From NCBI GenBank assembly GCA_947501565.1, contig CANMWJ010000009.1, positions 1-64,000 of the forward strand: 64,000 nt of DNA, given 5' to 3'. The translations under genes were made by a program, and so were the position numbers. Source of the DNA: an uncultured Marinobacterium sp. (lineage in GTDB: Bacteria > Pseudomonadota > Gammaproteobacteria > Pseudomonadales > Balneatricaceae). Below, piece by piece: positions 37,241-45,157 of this stretch. Position 1 is the stretch's first letter, and each line of letters starts with the position of its first letter. Below the pieces are notes generated by a model that was not told the DNA's origin, did not search any database, and worked only from the letters and a program-made list of their open reading frames with translations.

Positions 37241-39259
37241 CTATTTCAAACAACATTTTTTGTACTTGACCCCGCTTCCACATGGGCACATTTCATTACG
37301 CCCTATCTTCCTTCCTTTAACCACTGTACCAATATTTACCTTCCTTTGTGGCTTAGGCGCATCAGCTAGCACTCTGTCAAGCTCATCCGATTGTTCCCAT
37401 TCATAGAGTAATTTCAGGCCGAACTTTAGTTTCTTAGTCGCTGGATCTACGCATATACCAAACCATTCCTCAGCTTTTTGGCTGTACTTTCTTATCTCTG
37501 CATGGTGCTTTAATTTAGGCCCAGCAACGTCTATAGGGCCGGAATTGCAGTGGACTGTCAGCCCAGTCGAACCCATCCCTATGGCAATCGTCAAATCATG
37601 GCACTCGTGATCATTCAGCGCCAGTTTTGCAATGTGGTCAATTCCGGTATTTAACTGATTTACCGTGTCTTCACTTAGAAGTAACAGCATAAACCCAAGG
37701 TCGATAGTTCCTGGGTCTTCCTGCTTTTCAATTTGTGTCACCAGTTTTCCAACAGTTGTACCAATAAATTTGGTTAGAATTCCTTCTGGTGTTCTTGCTC
37801 CGGGGACATCACAGCGCCTCACTAACATAGCCAAATCTAGATCAGCGCAAATGTCATCACCTAGGTGCATCATCGTATACTCATCATCAACCCATAGATT
37901 TTGTTTTAGGTGATAAGAGAGTATGGTGAGCTCATGTGTAGATAATACCTTGTCGTTATAATCGGTTCTTCTATTCACGTAACTCAAGAAATGCAATGGC
38001 GTCTCTAGCACCTCCGTTGCTACGTCTAAAAAGAATACATCCATTACGAAAGGAGCTTTAACAACTCCCGTTTCACTGAAGCTTAAAAACTGCCTTGCTT
38101 GAAAAGACAGAGCAGGATAGTGATCTGAAACCACACAAAAAGGGTAAATCTCAAAAAGATTTCTTTCGATCTCCAGCTCATCCCCCCTATCATCAATCAG
38201 CTTATAATTTAAATCCGTTAGTAAAGTTGCGCAGGAGTACGCTTGGTCGTAAGCATCTTGAACCGCTTTTTTGAAGTCATCTCTTAAGCTAAGATCGTTA
38301 CCTTTCCTAGCAGCAATAGTTAGCTTCTTCGATTTAGCCTGTAGGATTATCGCTCGATTCGCATAGACTACTAAAACATCGATTTCACCAGCCGTGTTTC
38401 TTTTTGAATCGACTATCTCTACATTTAGAAAGACATTATTTTCTCCAAAAACACGAGTTAACCTCTGTGCAGAGAATGACTCAGTGAAATCACCTCTGTT
38501 TTTCATTGCAGTACTTCGGTACGCTTTATCTTCGTAAAACCAAAAAAATGGTGTTTCGTATAAGGCCTCAACTAAACTGTAATTCTGAAAAAGGAGATAT
38601 TCAGTATCTGAAGTGTTTATTATGGGATAAGCATTCTTAGGATTGAAATCATCGAGAGAAGAGAAATCACTCATTCCAATAGGCGAAACAAACGATTCTA
38701 TAACGTTAGTCACCACACCTAAGTCAATACCAGACTCTGTCGAAATTTCTTCCGCTGTAAACTTGTACGTATCCAATGCTGTCCAGCTGCTTGGATTGTT
38801 GATATCTAGACTAGGAATAAACTCATTTATTTTCCTATTCTGCAATTTTTGTATTGTTTTAATAATTGATATAGCATCCTCAGTAGAAAACCCCTTATTA
38901 CAATTCAGCCAATCACTATCTCCCCTGTACTTTAGCGACGATAAATCTCTGTACTGAAAGTTATAAGCAGATTCGCCGCCATAAAAAATAGCTTCCCTTA
39001 GGAAAGCGCCATTTTTAAACGGGTTAAAGCTTGGATCAGGCGCCTGCTCAGGATCGAATATCTCCCCCATATCAGGGATCATTGAATAATGTATCTCCTT
39101 TAAAAGCATCTCGGTTTCATCTATATATCTTTGAATGGTTTCCGGTGTTTGCATATCTGCATTTAAATCACCTTTACAAGCCAACCCAATAAGAGTTGAA
39201 ATTTCAGTTCTGACTAGCCGGTCCATCCCGAATTGCTCAAGAACGTCTTCCGGAGTCAT
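37241..39259 (-). CDS. Cassette gene: SEC-C protein with nuclease-like signature
   Basis: A 672-aa protein ending in a SEC-C zinc motif (CPCGSGVKYKKCC). In the middle, GEIDVLVVYANRAI and ILQAKSKKL place D294 thirteen residues before Q307-x-K309, the D...QxK pattern of PD-(D/E)XK nucleases such as Mrr/NERD types. The rest is mostly helical with no membrane segment. The ATG at 39259 overlaps the stop of a short upstream frame; that frame looks like its true N-terminus, displaced by a 5-bp repeat. Integron cassettes often carry defence genes, so antiphage activity is a plausible but untested role. The gene is AT-rich relative to its surroundings. Confidence 0.75.
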   Translation of the reverse strand: MTPEDVLEQFGMDRLVRTEISTLIGLACKGDLNADMQTPETIQRYIDETEMLLKEIHYSMIPDMGEIFDPEQAPDPSFNPFKNGAFLREAIFYGGESAYNFQYRDLSSLKYRGDSDWLNCNKGFSTEDAISIIKTIQKLQNRKINEFIPSLDINNPSSWTALDTYKFTAEEISTESGIDLGVVTNVIESFVSPIGMSDFSSLDDFNPKNAYPIINTSDTEYLLFQNYSLVEALYETPFFWFYEDKAYRSTAMKNRGDFTESFSAQRLTRVFGENNVFLNVEIVDSKRNTAGEIDVLVVYANRAIILQAKSKKLTIAARKGNDLSLRDDFKKAVQDAYDQAYSCATLLTDLNYKLIDDRGDELEIERNLFEIYPFCVVSDHYPALSFQARQFLSFSETGVVKAPFVMDVFFLDVATEVLETPLHFLSYVNRRTDYNDKVLSTHELTILSYHLKQNLWVDDEYTMMHLGDDICADLDLAMLVRRCDVPGARTPEGILTKFIGTTVGKLVTQIEKQEDPGTIDLGFMLLLLSEDTVNQLNTGIDHIAKLALNDHECHDLTIAIGMGSTGLTVHCNSGPIDVAGPKLKHHAEIRKYSQKAEEWFGICVDPATKKLKFGLKLLYEWEQSDELDRVLADAPKPQRKVNIGTVVKGRKIGRNEMCPCGSGVKYKKCCLK

Positions 39260-39408
39260 CACATCGCCGTAACGTATTGTATTGTATTGTCCCTAAAACA
39301 ATAGTACGCAATGGCATGTAGATAGCCTGGAGAAATACATAATTCTGACAAATCTGAAAAAACTTCAGCTTCTGTTCTTTTGGCTTGATCCATAGCTATT
39401 GATTCCAT
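39259..39408 (-). pseudogene. Displaced N-terminus of the SEC-C gene (frameshift at a pentanucleotide repeat)
   Basis: A 49-codon frame (MESIAMDQAKRTEAEVFSDL onward, ending at TGA 39261-39259) lies directly before the SEC-C gene in another frame. It starts 23 bp after the GTTAGGC core, where a cassette gene is expected to begin. Near its end lies (AATAC)3 on the minus strand (39274-39290 region). With two copies instead of three, the frame would run on as CFRDNTIRYGDVMTPEDV into the large gene without a stop. So the gene is either frameshifted or phase-variable, or translated by coupling through the TGATG overlap. Confidence 0.65.
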
Positions 39409-39430
39409 TTTCCGCACCGTCACCTTACAC

Positions 39431-39437
39431 GCCTAAC
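39431..39437 (-). other. GTTAGGC core site at the head of the cassette cluster
   Basis: On the minus strand the GTTAGGC core (preceded by AGCT) lies 23 bp before the first cassette frame. A partly mirrored sequence extends to about 39483, with a GACGTCA/TGACGT hairpin inside, so it may be the remnant of an attI or of a fourth attC. The remaining gap to 39827 shows another imperfect inverted copy of GTCAGTTTGATATAT near 39572-39595, but no integrase gene. Confidence 0.45.
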
Positions 39438-39827
39438 AGCTAAATAGACGTCAAATTGACGTGCTTAAACGCGTCAGTTTGATATATATCCCCGAACACG
39501 GAAGAAGAGAAAAGGCAGGCCAGATACTGAAATGCATAAGTTTTCCCTAACTTACGGTAGTTGAGTGTCTGGAGATATACGTCAAACTACGCGCCTATCC
39601 TTGCACAAATTCAGAGCCACTGGCAACGATTCAGGTCAGGTGCACTGCTCCATACAAAACTGGCCCTACCCTAACCACTCTTCTGCGTTCTACTCTTGCC
39701 AGCTCTAACGAGGCTTCTGCACCTTCTGGAGCAAACCTCACCCTAAATGTCATCAAACCGTAACCTAAACTGCGTAGAAGTGGCGCCTTGATTGGCCTTC
39801 CCCGTATATAGATATAAGACCCGCTCC

Positions 39828-40979
39828 ATGACGTTGACGATTTTTAAGCAGTTCTTCTTACTCGGTTGGATCAGTTTCGGCGGTCCGGCGGCGCATATCG
39901 GTTATTTCCGTCAAACCTTCGTTGAGAAGCTTAAGTGGCTCAGCGATGAAGATTACGCGCAGATCGTAGCACTGAGTCAGTTCCTGCCCGGCCCCGGTTC
40001 CAGCCAGGTGGGTTTTGCGGTGGGATATCGCAAAGGAGGCTTACCGGGCGCGATTGCCGCGTTTGTAGGTTTTACCCTGCCGTCGATCCTGCTGATGCTG
40101 ATTCTGGCTGCGCTGAGTACTCAGCTGACAGATGCCACGCTGTTCCAGAGCATCATCCACGGGCTGAAACTGCTGGCGGTGGTGGTTGTCGCTGACGCCA
40201 CATTGGGGATGTTCAGCAACTTCTGTAAGGAACGTACGGGCATCGCGCTCTGTGTGTTCACGGCGGTGATGCTGCTGGTATTGCCCGGTATCTGGACACA
40301 GATCGGCGTGCTGATCTTTGCGGCGCTGGTCGGACAGCAGTTGCTGAAGAAACCGGACGCACCGCAAACGCCTGCGTCAGCGATTAGTATTTCCTATCTA
40401 CCGCTGGCTATCTTCGCCCTGCTGCTGTTTGGTCTTCCGCTACTTGCGCAGTTTAGCGGCGGTTTGCAGCTGTTCTCTGACTTCTATCAGGCGGGCAGCT
40501 TGGTCTTTGGTGGCGGGCATGTAGTGCTTCCGCTGTTGCAGACACTGGTTGGCGATCAACTGAGCACCGATACCTTCCTGACCGGTTACGCCGCAGCGCA
40601 GGCAGTACCCGGACCGATGTTCACCTTTGCTACTTTTATCGGTTATTCGCTACTGCCAGAGATGCCGGTACTGGGCGCTCTGCTTGCCACGGCCGCAGTG
40701 TTCCTGCCGGGATTCCTTCTGGTGCTGGGCGTGTTGCAGAGCTGGCAGACACTGGCGGCCAAACCTCGTCTGGCCGGAGCGGTAAGTGGAGTAAATGCTG
40801 CAGTGGTTGGATTGCTGCTCTCGGCGCTCTATCAGCCGGTATTCAGCAGTGCCGTGCAGCAAGGCCTAGATATGGCACTGGTGATTATAGGCTTCTTCCT
40901 GTTGAAAGGTTTGAAGCTGCCGATCATTGCGCTGGTTGCCTTCTTTATTCTGGCGGGGATCGGAACCGGCATGGTTTAA
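39828..40979 (+). CDS. chrA: Chromate transporter ChrA (CHR family)
   Basis: A 383-aa integral membrane protein made of two homologous halves, each with the CHR signature: LGWISFGGPAAHIGYF and PGPGSSQ in the first half, VFGGGHVVLPLL and AVPGPMFTFATFIGY in the second. ChrA exports chromate in symport or antiport and may move related oxyanions such as sulfate. I start at the ATG at 39828 (MTLTIFKQ); an upstream TTG at 39792 is in frame, but the added residues do not look like ChrA. It lies immediately beside the cassette cluster. Confidence 0.93.
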   Translation: MTLTIFKQFFLLGWISFGGPAAHIGYFRQTFVEKLKWLSDEDYAQIVALSQFLPGPGSSQVGFAVGYRKGGLPGAIAAFVGFTLPSILLMLILAALSTQLTDATLFQSIIHGLKLLAVVVVADATLGMFSNFCKERTGIALCVFTAVMLLVLPGIWTQIGVLIFAALVGQQLLKKPDAPQTPASAISISYLPLAIFALLLFGLPLLAQFSGGLQLFSDFYQAGSLVFGGGHVVLPLLQTLVGDQLSTDTFLTGYAAAQAVPGPMFTFATFIGYSLLPEMPVLGALLATAAVFLPGFLLVLGVLQSWQTLAAKPRLAGAVSGVNAAVVGLLLSALYQPVFSSAVQQGLDMALVIIGFFLLKGLKLPIIALVAFFILAGIGTGMV

Positions 40980-41021
40980 CCCAGAATCCCGATATCACCT
41001 TTTGATCGGATAAACCGGGGA

Positions 41022-41945
41022 TCAGTTCTCCGGTTTATCCAGCCCCACCTTCCCGGCGTACTTCGCCACCTTGGCGCGTCGCAACGCATCCACGGTAAAG
41101 ACGATAAACCCTGCCCACACCAGTGCGAAGGTGGTCAGGCGTTCTGCATCGATTGCTTCACCGAACACAAATACCGCCAGCAGGAAATAAAGCGTCGGTT
41201 CGATGTACTGCAGGATCGCGATGCTGGAGAGGTTCTTCATCCGTGCCACACCAAAGGCAAACAATCCCAGCGGCAGAATAGTCATCGGTGCGGTCAGCGC
41301 CAGCAACAAGCGCACGTTGTCTTCGCCCGCTTCCCAGTGGGTCTGCCCCGCCATACCGATCAGGTAAAAGAGCGCAAACGGCACCATCAGCAACGACTCA
41401 GCAGCCAGACCGTTGAGGGTATCGATGCGTACCTGTTTCTTGATCACGCCGTAACAGCCAAAAGCGATCGCGATACCGATCGTTAGCCAAGGGAAGCTAT
41501 CCAAGCTCATGCAGGCATAGAGAAACCCAGAGGCGCAGAGCACCAGCGCCACCAGCTGCAGCGGTGTCAGCCGTTCACGCAGGTAGAATACACCGATCAG
41601 AATGCTGATCAGCGGTGTCAGGAAGAAGGCCAGACTCACCATCAGTACCTGACCATTGGTTGCGCCCCAGGTGTTGAGGTACCAACTGGTCGAGATACAC
41701 GCGGTAGAGAGGAAGAGCCAGAAGAAAGTTTTCGGCTCCATCAGCATCTTGAACACCCGTACAGGGGTGACGGTGATCCAGAGCAGCAGCGCCATCAGCG
41801 GTACCGACCAGAGGACACGCAGGGCAAAGATCTCCATCGCCTCGACACCACGCAGGTGCTGGTAGAACAGAGGCATCAGGCCCCAGACAGTGTAGGCAGA
41901 CAGGGTCCAGAACAAACCACCCTGTGGCAGATTAGACGGTTGCAT
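41022..41945 (-). CDS. rarD: RarD-type EamA-family transporter
   Basis: A protein of about 307 aa with ten transmembrane helices (two EamA repeats) and RarD hallmarks: GLFWTLSAYTVWGLMPLFYQ at the first helix, NWGATNGQ-like NTWGATNGQVLMVSLAFF, and IEPTLYFLLAVFVFGE near the end. RarD is annotated as a chloramphenicol-sensitivity protein, with unknown natural substrate. The start could be ATG at 41945 or TTG at 41966; neither has a strong SD. Confidence 0.88.
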   Translation of the reverse strand: MQPSNLPQGGLFWTLSAYTVWGLMPLFYQHLRGVEAMEIFALRVLWSVPLMALLLWITVTPVRVFKMLMEPKTFFWLFLSTACISTSWYLNTWGATNGQVLMVSLAFFLTPLISILIGVFYLRERLTPLQLVALVLCASGFLYACMSLDSFPWLTIGIAIAFGCYGVIKKQVRIDTLNGLAAESLLMVPFALFYLIGMAGQTHWEAGEDNVRLLLALTAPMTILPLGLFAFGVARMKNLSSIAILQYIEPTLYFLLAVFVFGEAIDAERLTTFALVWAGFIVFTVDALRRAKVAKYAGKVGLDKPEN

Positions 41946-42151
41946 TGACGGTAAATGGCTACTCAAATTTCACGGTTACTGAAATGGCGAAGCGCGCATT
42001 ATCCCCATGCACCAGTTTGGGTCAATTCAAGATTTTTTACGTTTACATAAGTGAATCTGATATTTCATTCATAGTGAAAAAACCTGCACTCAGCAGGTAA
42101 TAATTGCCGCTGGATTGTTACTGATTCTGACCTGCCAAAATCTATTCTCGT

Positions 42152-42394
42152 GTAGGTTGGCCATTGCGCAGCAATGCCCAACATCTATCGGTTCATGATT
42201 GGTCCAATAAACAGTATGGAGACAACATTGCACCCTTGGTATTTGGAGCAGTGATGCGATTATCGATGTTGGGAGTCGCTGGCGCTCGTCGCCAACCTAC
42301 GGTCACATGGGTGGCGAAGAAAGCATGCGGGAGCTTGCGAAACAAAGTACCTGTTCCAATATTGTTGGGCATTGCTGCGCAATGGCCAACCTAC
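42152..42394. repeat. Three REP-like palindromes
   Basis: 42152-42183 (type B, forward: GTAGGTTGGCCATTGCGCAG...), 42267-42300 (type A, reverse) and 42363-42394 (type B, reverse). The first and third face each other. Together with the central type A copy they form a cluster like those of Pseudomonas/E. coli REP sequences. Confidence 0.85.
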
Positions 42395-42406
42395 GCTGAA
42401 CCGCAT

Positions 42407-42443
42407 AAAAAAGCCGCTTCGGAGGGGGGCCGAAGCGGCTTTT
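42407..42443 (-). terminator. Rho-independent terminator of the racemase gene
   Basis: GCCGCTTCGG (42413-42422) and CCGAAGCGGC (42430-42439) make a perfect 10-bp stem with a 7-nt loop; six T residues follow on the minus strand and TTTT on the plus. It is 68 bp after the racemase stop. Confidence 0.88.
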
Positions 42444-42510
42444 ATGGTGCTCTCTACCGATCAACAAGAGCCGTGTTGTGCGGCAAGAAATTAAGACTGG
42501 ATTAACAGTC

Positions 42511-43227
42511 TCAGGCGATCTGACGATCTACGGCTGCAGCCACCATACGGGTGAGGCTGGTCAGGTCGAAGATCGGCAAACCAAAACGCTTCTGCAATTT
42601 CGGCGCGAAGTGGGACAGGTCTGTACACTCCAGCACGATAGCGCCTACTTCTGGGGTTTCATCCAGCATATTCTGAATGACACCGCACAGCTCCTCTTCG
42701 AACAGGTCCATGTCCAGATCATTGGTATCGCCACGCAGAATCACTTCCGCGAACTGTTTCTGGTGTTGCATACCCGCAACCACGATCGGCTCATCAGCGA
42801 TGCCCACACCCTTCAGGTGGTCTTCGCTCAGCGCATCGCTGTTAGCGACTACCACGCCCACCTTCTGGTCGGCTTTCAGGAAACGGGAGACCAGCGGTAC
42901 CTGAATCAGGCTGGACATAAATACCGGGATGTTGACCGCATCAGCGATCTCTTTCTGGTGCAACGCCAGGAAACCGCAGCTACCGGTGATCGCCTTTACA
43001 CCTTCGCGCTCCAGTGCCTGCGCCGCTTCGATAAACGGTTTGAGCAGTTCAGGATCGCGCTCGCGGATCAGCCGGTCGATGGTTGCGCCTTTTACCGTGT
43101 GGTAGAGGATCGGGAAATCAAAGCTGGACGGGTGTTTGATGTGGCCGTCCGGCTTTGGAAAGTAGGACTCCAGGGAGATAACCCCCATGGTCAAACCGTA
43201 GTAGTTAATACCGCCTTTAAGAATCAT
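42511..43227 (-). CDS. Aspartate/glutamate racemase family protein
   Basis: A 238-aa cytoplasmic protein of the Asp/Glu/hydantoin racemase superfamily. The paired catalytic Cys residues are visible in ITGSCGFLA (about residue 83) and VLECTDLS (about 202), supporting a two-base racemisation mechanism. It opens MILKGGINYYGLTMGVI. It is third on the minus strand after ridA and a D-amino acid dehydrogenase, although a 304-bp structured gap separates it, so a role in converting an L- to a D-amino acid or a related acid is suggested. The substrate is unknown. Confidence 0.8.
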   Translation of the reverse strand: MILKGGINYYGLTMGVISLESYFPKPDGHIKHPSSFDFPILYHTVKGATIDRLIRERDPELLKPFIEAAQALEREGVKAITGSCGFLALHQKEIADAVNIPVFMSSLIQVPLVSRFLKADQKVGVVVANSDALSEDHLKGVGIADEPIVVAGMQHQKQFAEVILRGDTNDLDMDLFEEELCGVIQNMLDETPEVGAIVLECTDLSHFAPKLQKRFGLPIFDLTSLTRMVAAAVDRQIA

Positions 43228-43279
43228 ATCTGTACCTTATTCTTGTTTTGCCCTATCGCGGCTTTAGGAATCTGCTAAT

Positions 43280-43518
43280 GAGTCCGAAACGCCTCTGGCT
43301 TTCAGAGCGATTCGAGATCAAGGCAGCGATTACAGGCGTGCTGGTTGCACGTCGAAAATCGCTAACGCAGAGATCGGATCGCTCTGATAGCCCCGAAGGG
43401 CGGGCGCTAAACAGCTTTTCTGTGTTTTCAGGCCGTTTGGGAATGATCTGTCATCCCCTATTCAACCTATCGTTAAGGTCAAAGCTGTTTTAGCGTCCGC
43501 AGAGAAATTTTCGGACTC
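43280..43518. repeat. 240-bp nested palindromic element
   Basis: The ends GAGTCCGAAA (43280-43289) and TTTCGGACTC (43509-43518) are perfect inverted repeats. Inside lie two further inverted pairs: TCAGAGCGATTCGA with TCGGATCGCTCTGA (43302-43315 and 43374-43387, one mismatch), and GGGCGCTAAACAGCTTT with AAAGCTGTTTTAGCGTCC (43402-43418 and 43481-43498, one bulge). This would fold as one outer stem with two long hairpin arms. No protein is encoded. It fills the gap between the racemase and dehydrogenase genes and could be a MITE-like repeat or a structured RNA. Confidence 0.6.
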
Positions 43519-43531
43519 GTTCGCAGGTTCC

Positions 43532-44773
43532 TCAATTAAAGCGTGCGACGGAGAAGGGGCTCAGGTCAACCGAGGTTTCCTGTCCCTGTATCGTTTCTGT
43601 AATCAACTTGCCTGTGACCGCACCAAAGGTCAGGCCCAGGTGACCGTGTCCGAAGGCCACACTCACTCGTGGATGCTGTTCGACCCGACCGATGACCGGC
43701 AGTGAATCCGGTGTCGATGGACGGCTGCCTACCCAAGTGGATTTGATCCCCGGATTGGCACCCAGCATCACCTTGGCGTGTTCCAGCATCGCTTCAGCGC
43801 GTTGCGGATTGAGCGGCGCATCGGCTGAGGCAAACTCCGCCGTACCGGCCAGACGCACACCGTCGGCCATCGGCGTCAGGAATACCGCTTTATCGAGCCA
43901 GCCTACCGGACGGGTCAACGCCTTGTCGCCAATATCCAATGTGAGGTGGTAACCGCGCTCGCTTACCAGTGGTACTTTTATACCAAGCGGTGCCAGCAGA
44001 TCTTTCGACGCCACACCGGTGCAGATCACAACCTGCGAGTAACGGTTACTACGATCACTGAGCTGAACCTCAACATCATCGTTGCCCGGTTTGATCCCTT
44101 TTACTTCGTCCAGCAGGATCACACCGCCATTTTCGGCGAAATGGCGAGCATAACGACGGCTCAGCTCCACCGGGCTCACGGTAAAGCGGGTATCCGGGTA
44201 AAAAACGCCACCGGCGTGGAAACCGGCCAGATCCGGTTCCAGTTCGCGAACCTGACCTGCATTCAGGAACTCAAGGTTTACACCTTGCTCTCTACGTTCC
44301 TGCAGATCACCGGCCTGCGCGGTGGCAAAACCTTCCTCAGTAGCAAAGAGCCCCAGGCAGCCTTCTGCTTTAACCAGATCAGCGGCACCCGCCAACTCCA
44401 GCAGTTCGCGGTCGCATGCACGGGTGTGCTCCTGCAGCGCGCGCAGGGCAACTTTGCCTTTCGCATATTTCGCGGGGAAACAGGCTTTGAAAAATCCCCA
44501 GCCGTAGGGCATCAGGGATGGAATATAACTGCTCTGCATCGACAGCGGGCTGCTCTTATCCAGCAGCATGCCCGGCATCTTGCACATCATCGCAAACTTG
44601 GCGAACGGCAGACGGGCGTAGTCGGCAAACAATCCAGCGTTGCCGAAGGATGCGCCCATACCCGGCGCTTCCTTATCGATCAATGTGACCTTGTACCCGG
44701 CTTTCTGCAGGCTGAGGGCGGTCGAGAGACCAACGATACCCGCCCCGATAATTCCGATATGTGAACTTTGCAT
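43532..44773 (-). CDS. DadA-like FAD-dependent D-amino acid dehydrogenase
   Basis: A 413-aa DAO-superfamily flavoenzyme. The N-terminal FAD-binding motif is IGIIGAGIVGLSTALSL (residues 6-22), followed by GASFGNAGLFA. The C-terminal part has WVGSRPSTPDSLPVIG and FGHGHLGLTFG, both typical of DadA-type dehydrogenases. It would oxidise a D-amino acid to an imino acid with electrons passed to the quinone pool. RidA, which hydrolyses reactive imines, lies 36 bp upstream on the same strand, supporting this assignment. It differs from classical dadA, which pairs with alanine racemase; the substrate may be another D-amino acid or D-hydroxyproline. Confidence 0.88.
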   Translation of the reverse strand: MQSSHIGIIGAGIVGLSTALSLQKAGYKVTLIDKEAPGMGASFGNAGLFADYARLPFAKFAMMCKMPGMLLDKSSPLSMQSSYIPSLMPYGWGFFKACFPAKYAKGKVALRALQEHTRACDRELLELAGAADLVKAEGCLGLFATEEGFATAQAGDLQERREQGVNLEFLNAGQVRELEPDLAGFHAGGVFYPDTRFTVSPVELSRRYARHFAENGGVILLDEVKGIKPGNDDVEVQLSDRSNRYSQVVICTGVASKDLLAPLGIKVPLVSERGYHLTLDIGDKALTRPVGWLDKAVFLTPMADGVRLAGTAEFASADAPLNPQRAEAMLEHAKVMLGANPGIKSTWVGSRPSTPDSLPVIGRVEQHPRVSVAFGHGHLGLTFGAVTGKLITETIQGQETSVDLSPFSVARFN

Positions 44774-44809
44774 ATTGCGTACGTGGCAGCGGTGCCACGC
44801 CTCTGAAAC

Positions 44810-45157
44810 TTAGACTTTTGCTGCCACTACCTGGATTTCGACCAGCAGTTCAGGTCGAGCCAGACGGGATTCCACACATGCGCGGACGGGTGCGTTTTCG
44901 CTATCAACCCATGCATCCCAGACTTCGTTCATCTGTGCGAACTGGCGGATATCAGACACCCAGATGTTGGCGCTGATCAGGTTGCTCTTGTTGGTACCGG
45001 CATCCGCTAGCAGCGCATCGATCTGCGCCAGGATCTGACGGGTCTGACCCGCCATATCTTCGGATGGGTCTTTTGCAACCTGACCGGCAGTCCAGACCAG
45101 GTTAGCGACGCTTACCAGCTGACTCATGCGTTGATTGGAATGTTGGCGTTGGATCAT
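44810..45157 (-). CDS. ridA: RidA-family enamine/imine deaminase
   Basis: A 115-aa YjgF/YER057c/UK114-family protein. It opens MIQRQHSNQRMSQLV and carries the active-site arginine in PVRACVESRLARPELLVEI (about residues 89-108), the signature of deaminating RidA members. It hydrolyses 2-aminoacrylate and other imines to keto acids and ammonia. It is the first gene of the ridA-dadA set, consistent with clearing the imino product of the dehydrogenase. Start: ATG at 45157. The promoter must lie in the 812-bp gap shared with tctB. Confidence 0.88.
   Translation of the reverse strand: MIQRQHSNQRMSQLVSVANLVWTAGQVAKDPSEDMAGQTRQILAQIDALLADAGTNKSNLISANIWVSDIRQFAQMNEVWDAWVDSENAPVRACVESRLARPELLVEIQVVAAKV

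Larger units (their letters stand above)
36326..39437 (-). mobile_element. CALIN-like integron cassette cluster (three cassettes, no integrase)
   Basis: Three minus-strand genes are each followed by an attC-like imperfect palindrome (36326-36383, 36731-36801, 37100-37216), and a lone GTTAGGC core at 39431-39437 precedes the first one. Each gene starts a few bases after the core of the preceding site, and two stop codons lie inside the next site's RYYYAAC box. These are defining habits of integron cassettes. No integron integrase gene is in the window, so this is a cluster of attC sites lacking integrase. The cassettes are AT-richer than the flanks, consistent with acquired DNA. Confidence 0.75.
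41967..42510. other. 544-bp intergenic region with three REP copies
   Basis: Between rarD and the racemase gene, both on the minus strand. It holds REP copies at 42152-42183, 42267-42300 and 42363-42394 and one terminator at 42407-42443. A weak hairpin (ACCTGC...GCAGGT) occurs near 42080-42098. No gene is supported. Confidence 0.5.

Noticed and set aside
39438-39827. An integron integrase or attI next to the cassette cluster
   Set aside because: No integrase-sized frame exists in this gap and chrA follows at once; only imperfect inverted repeats are visible.
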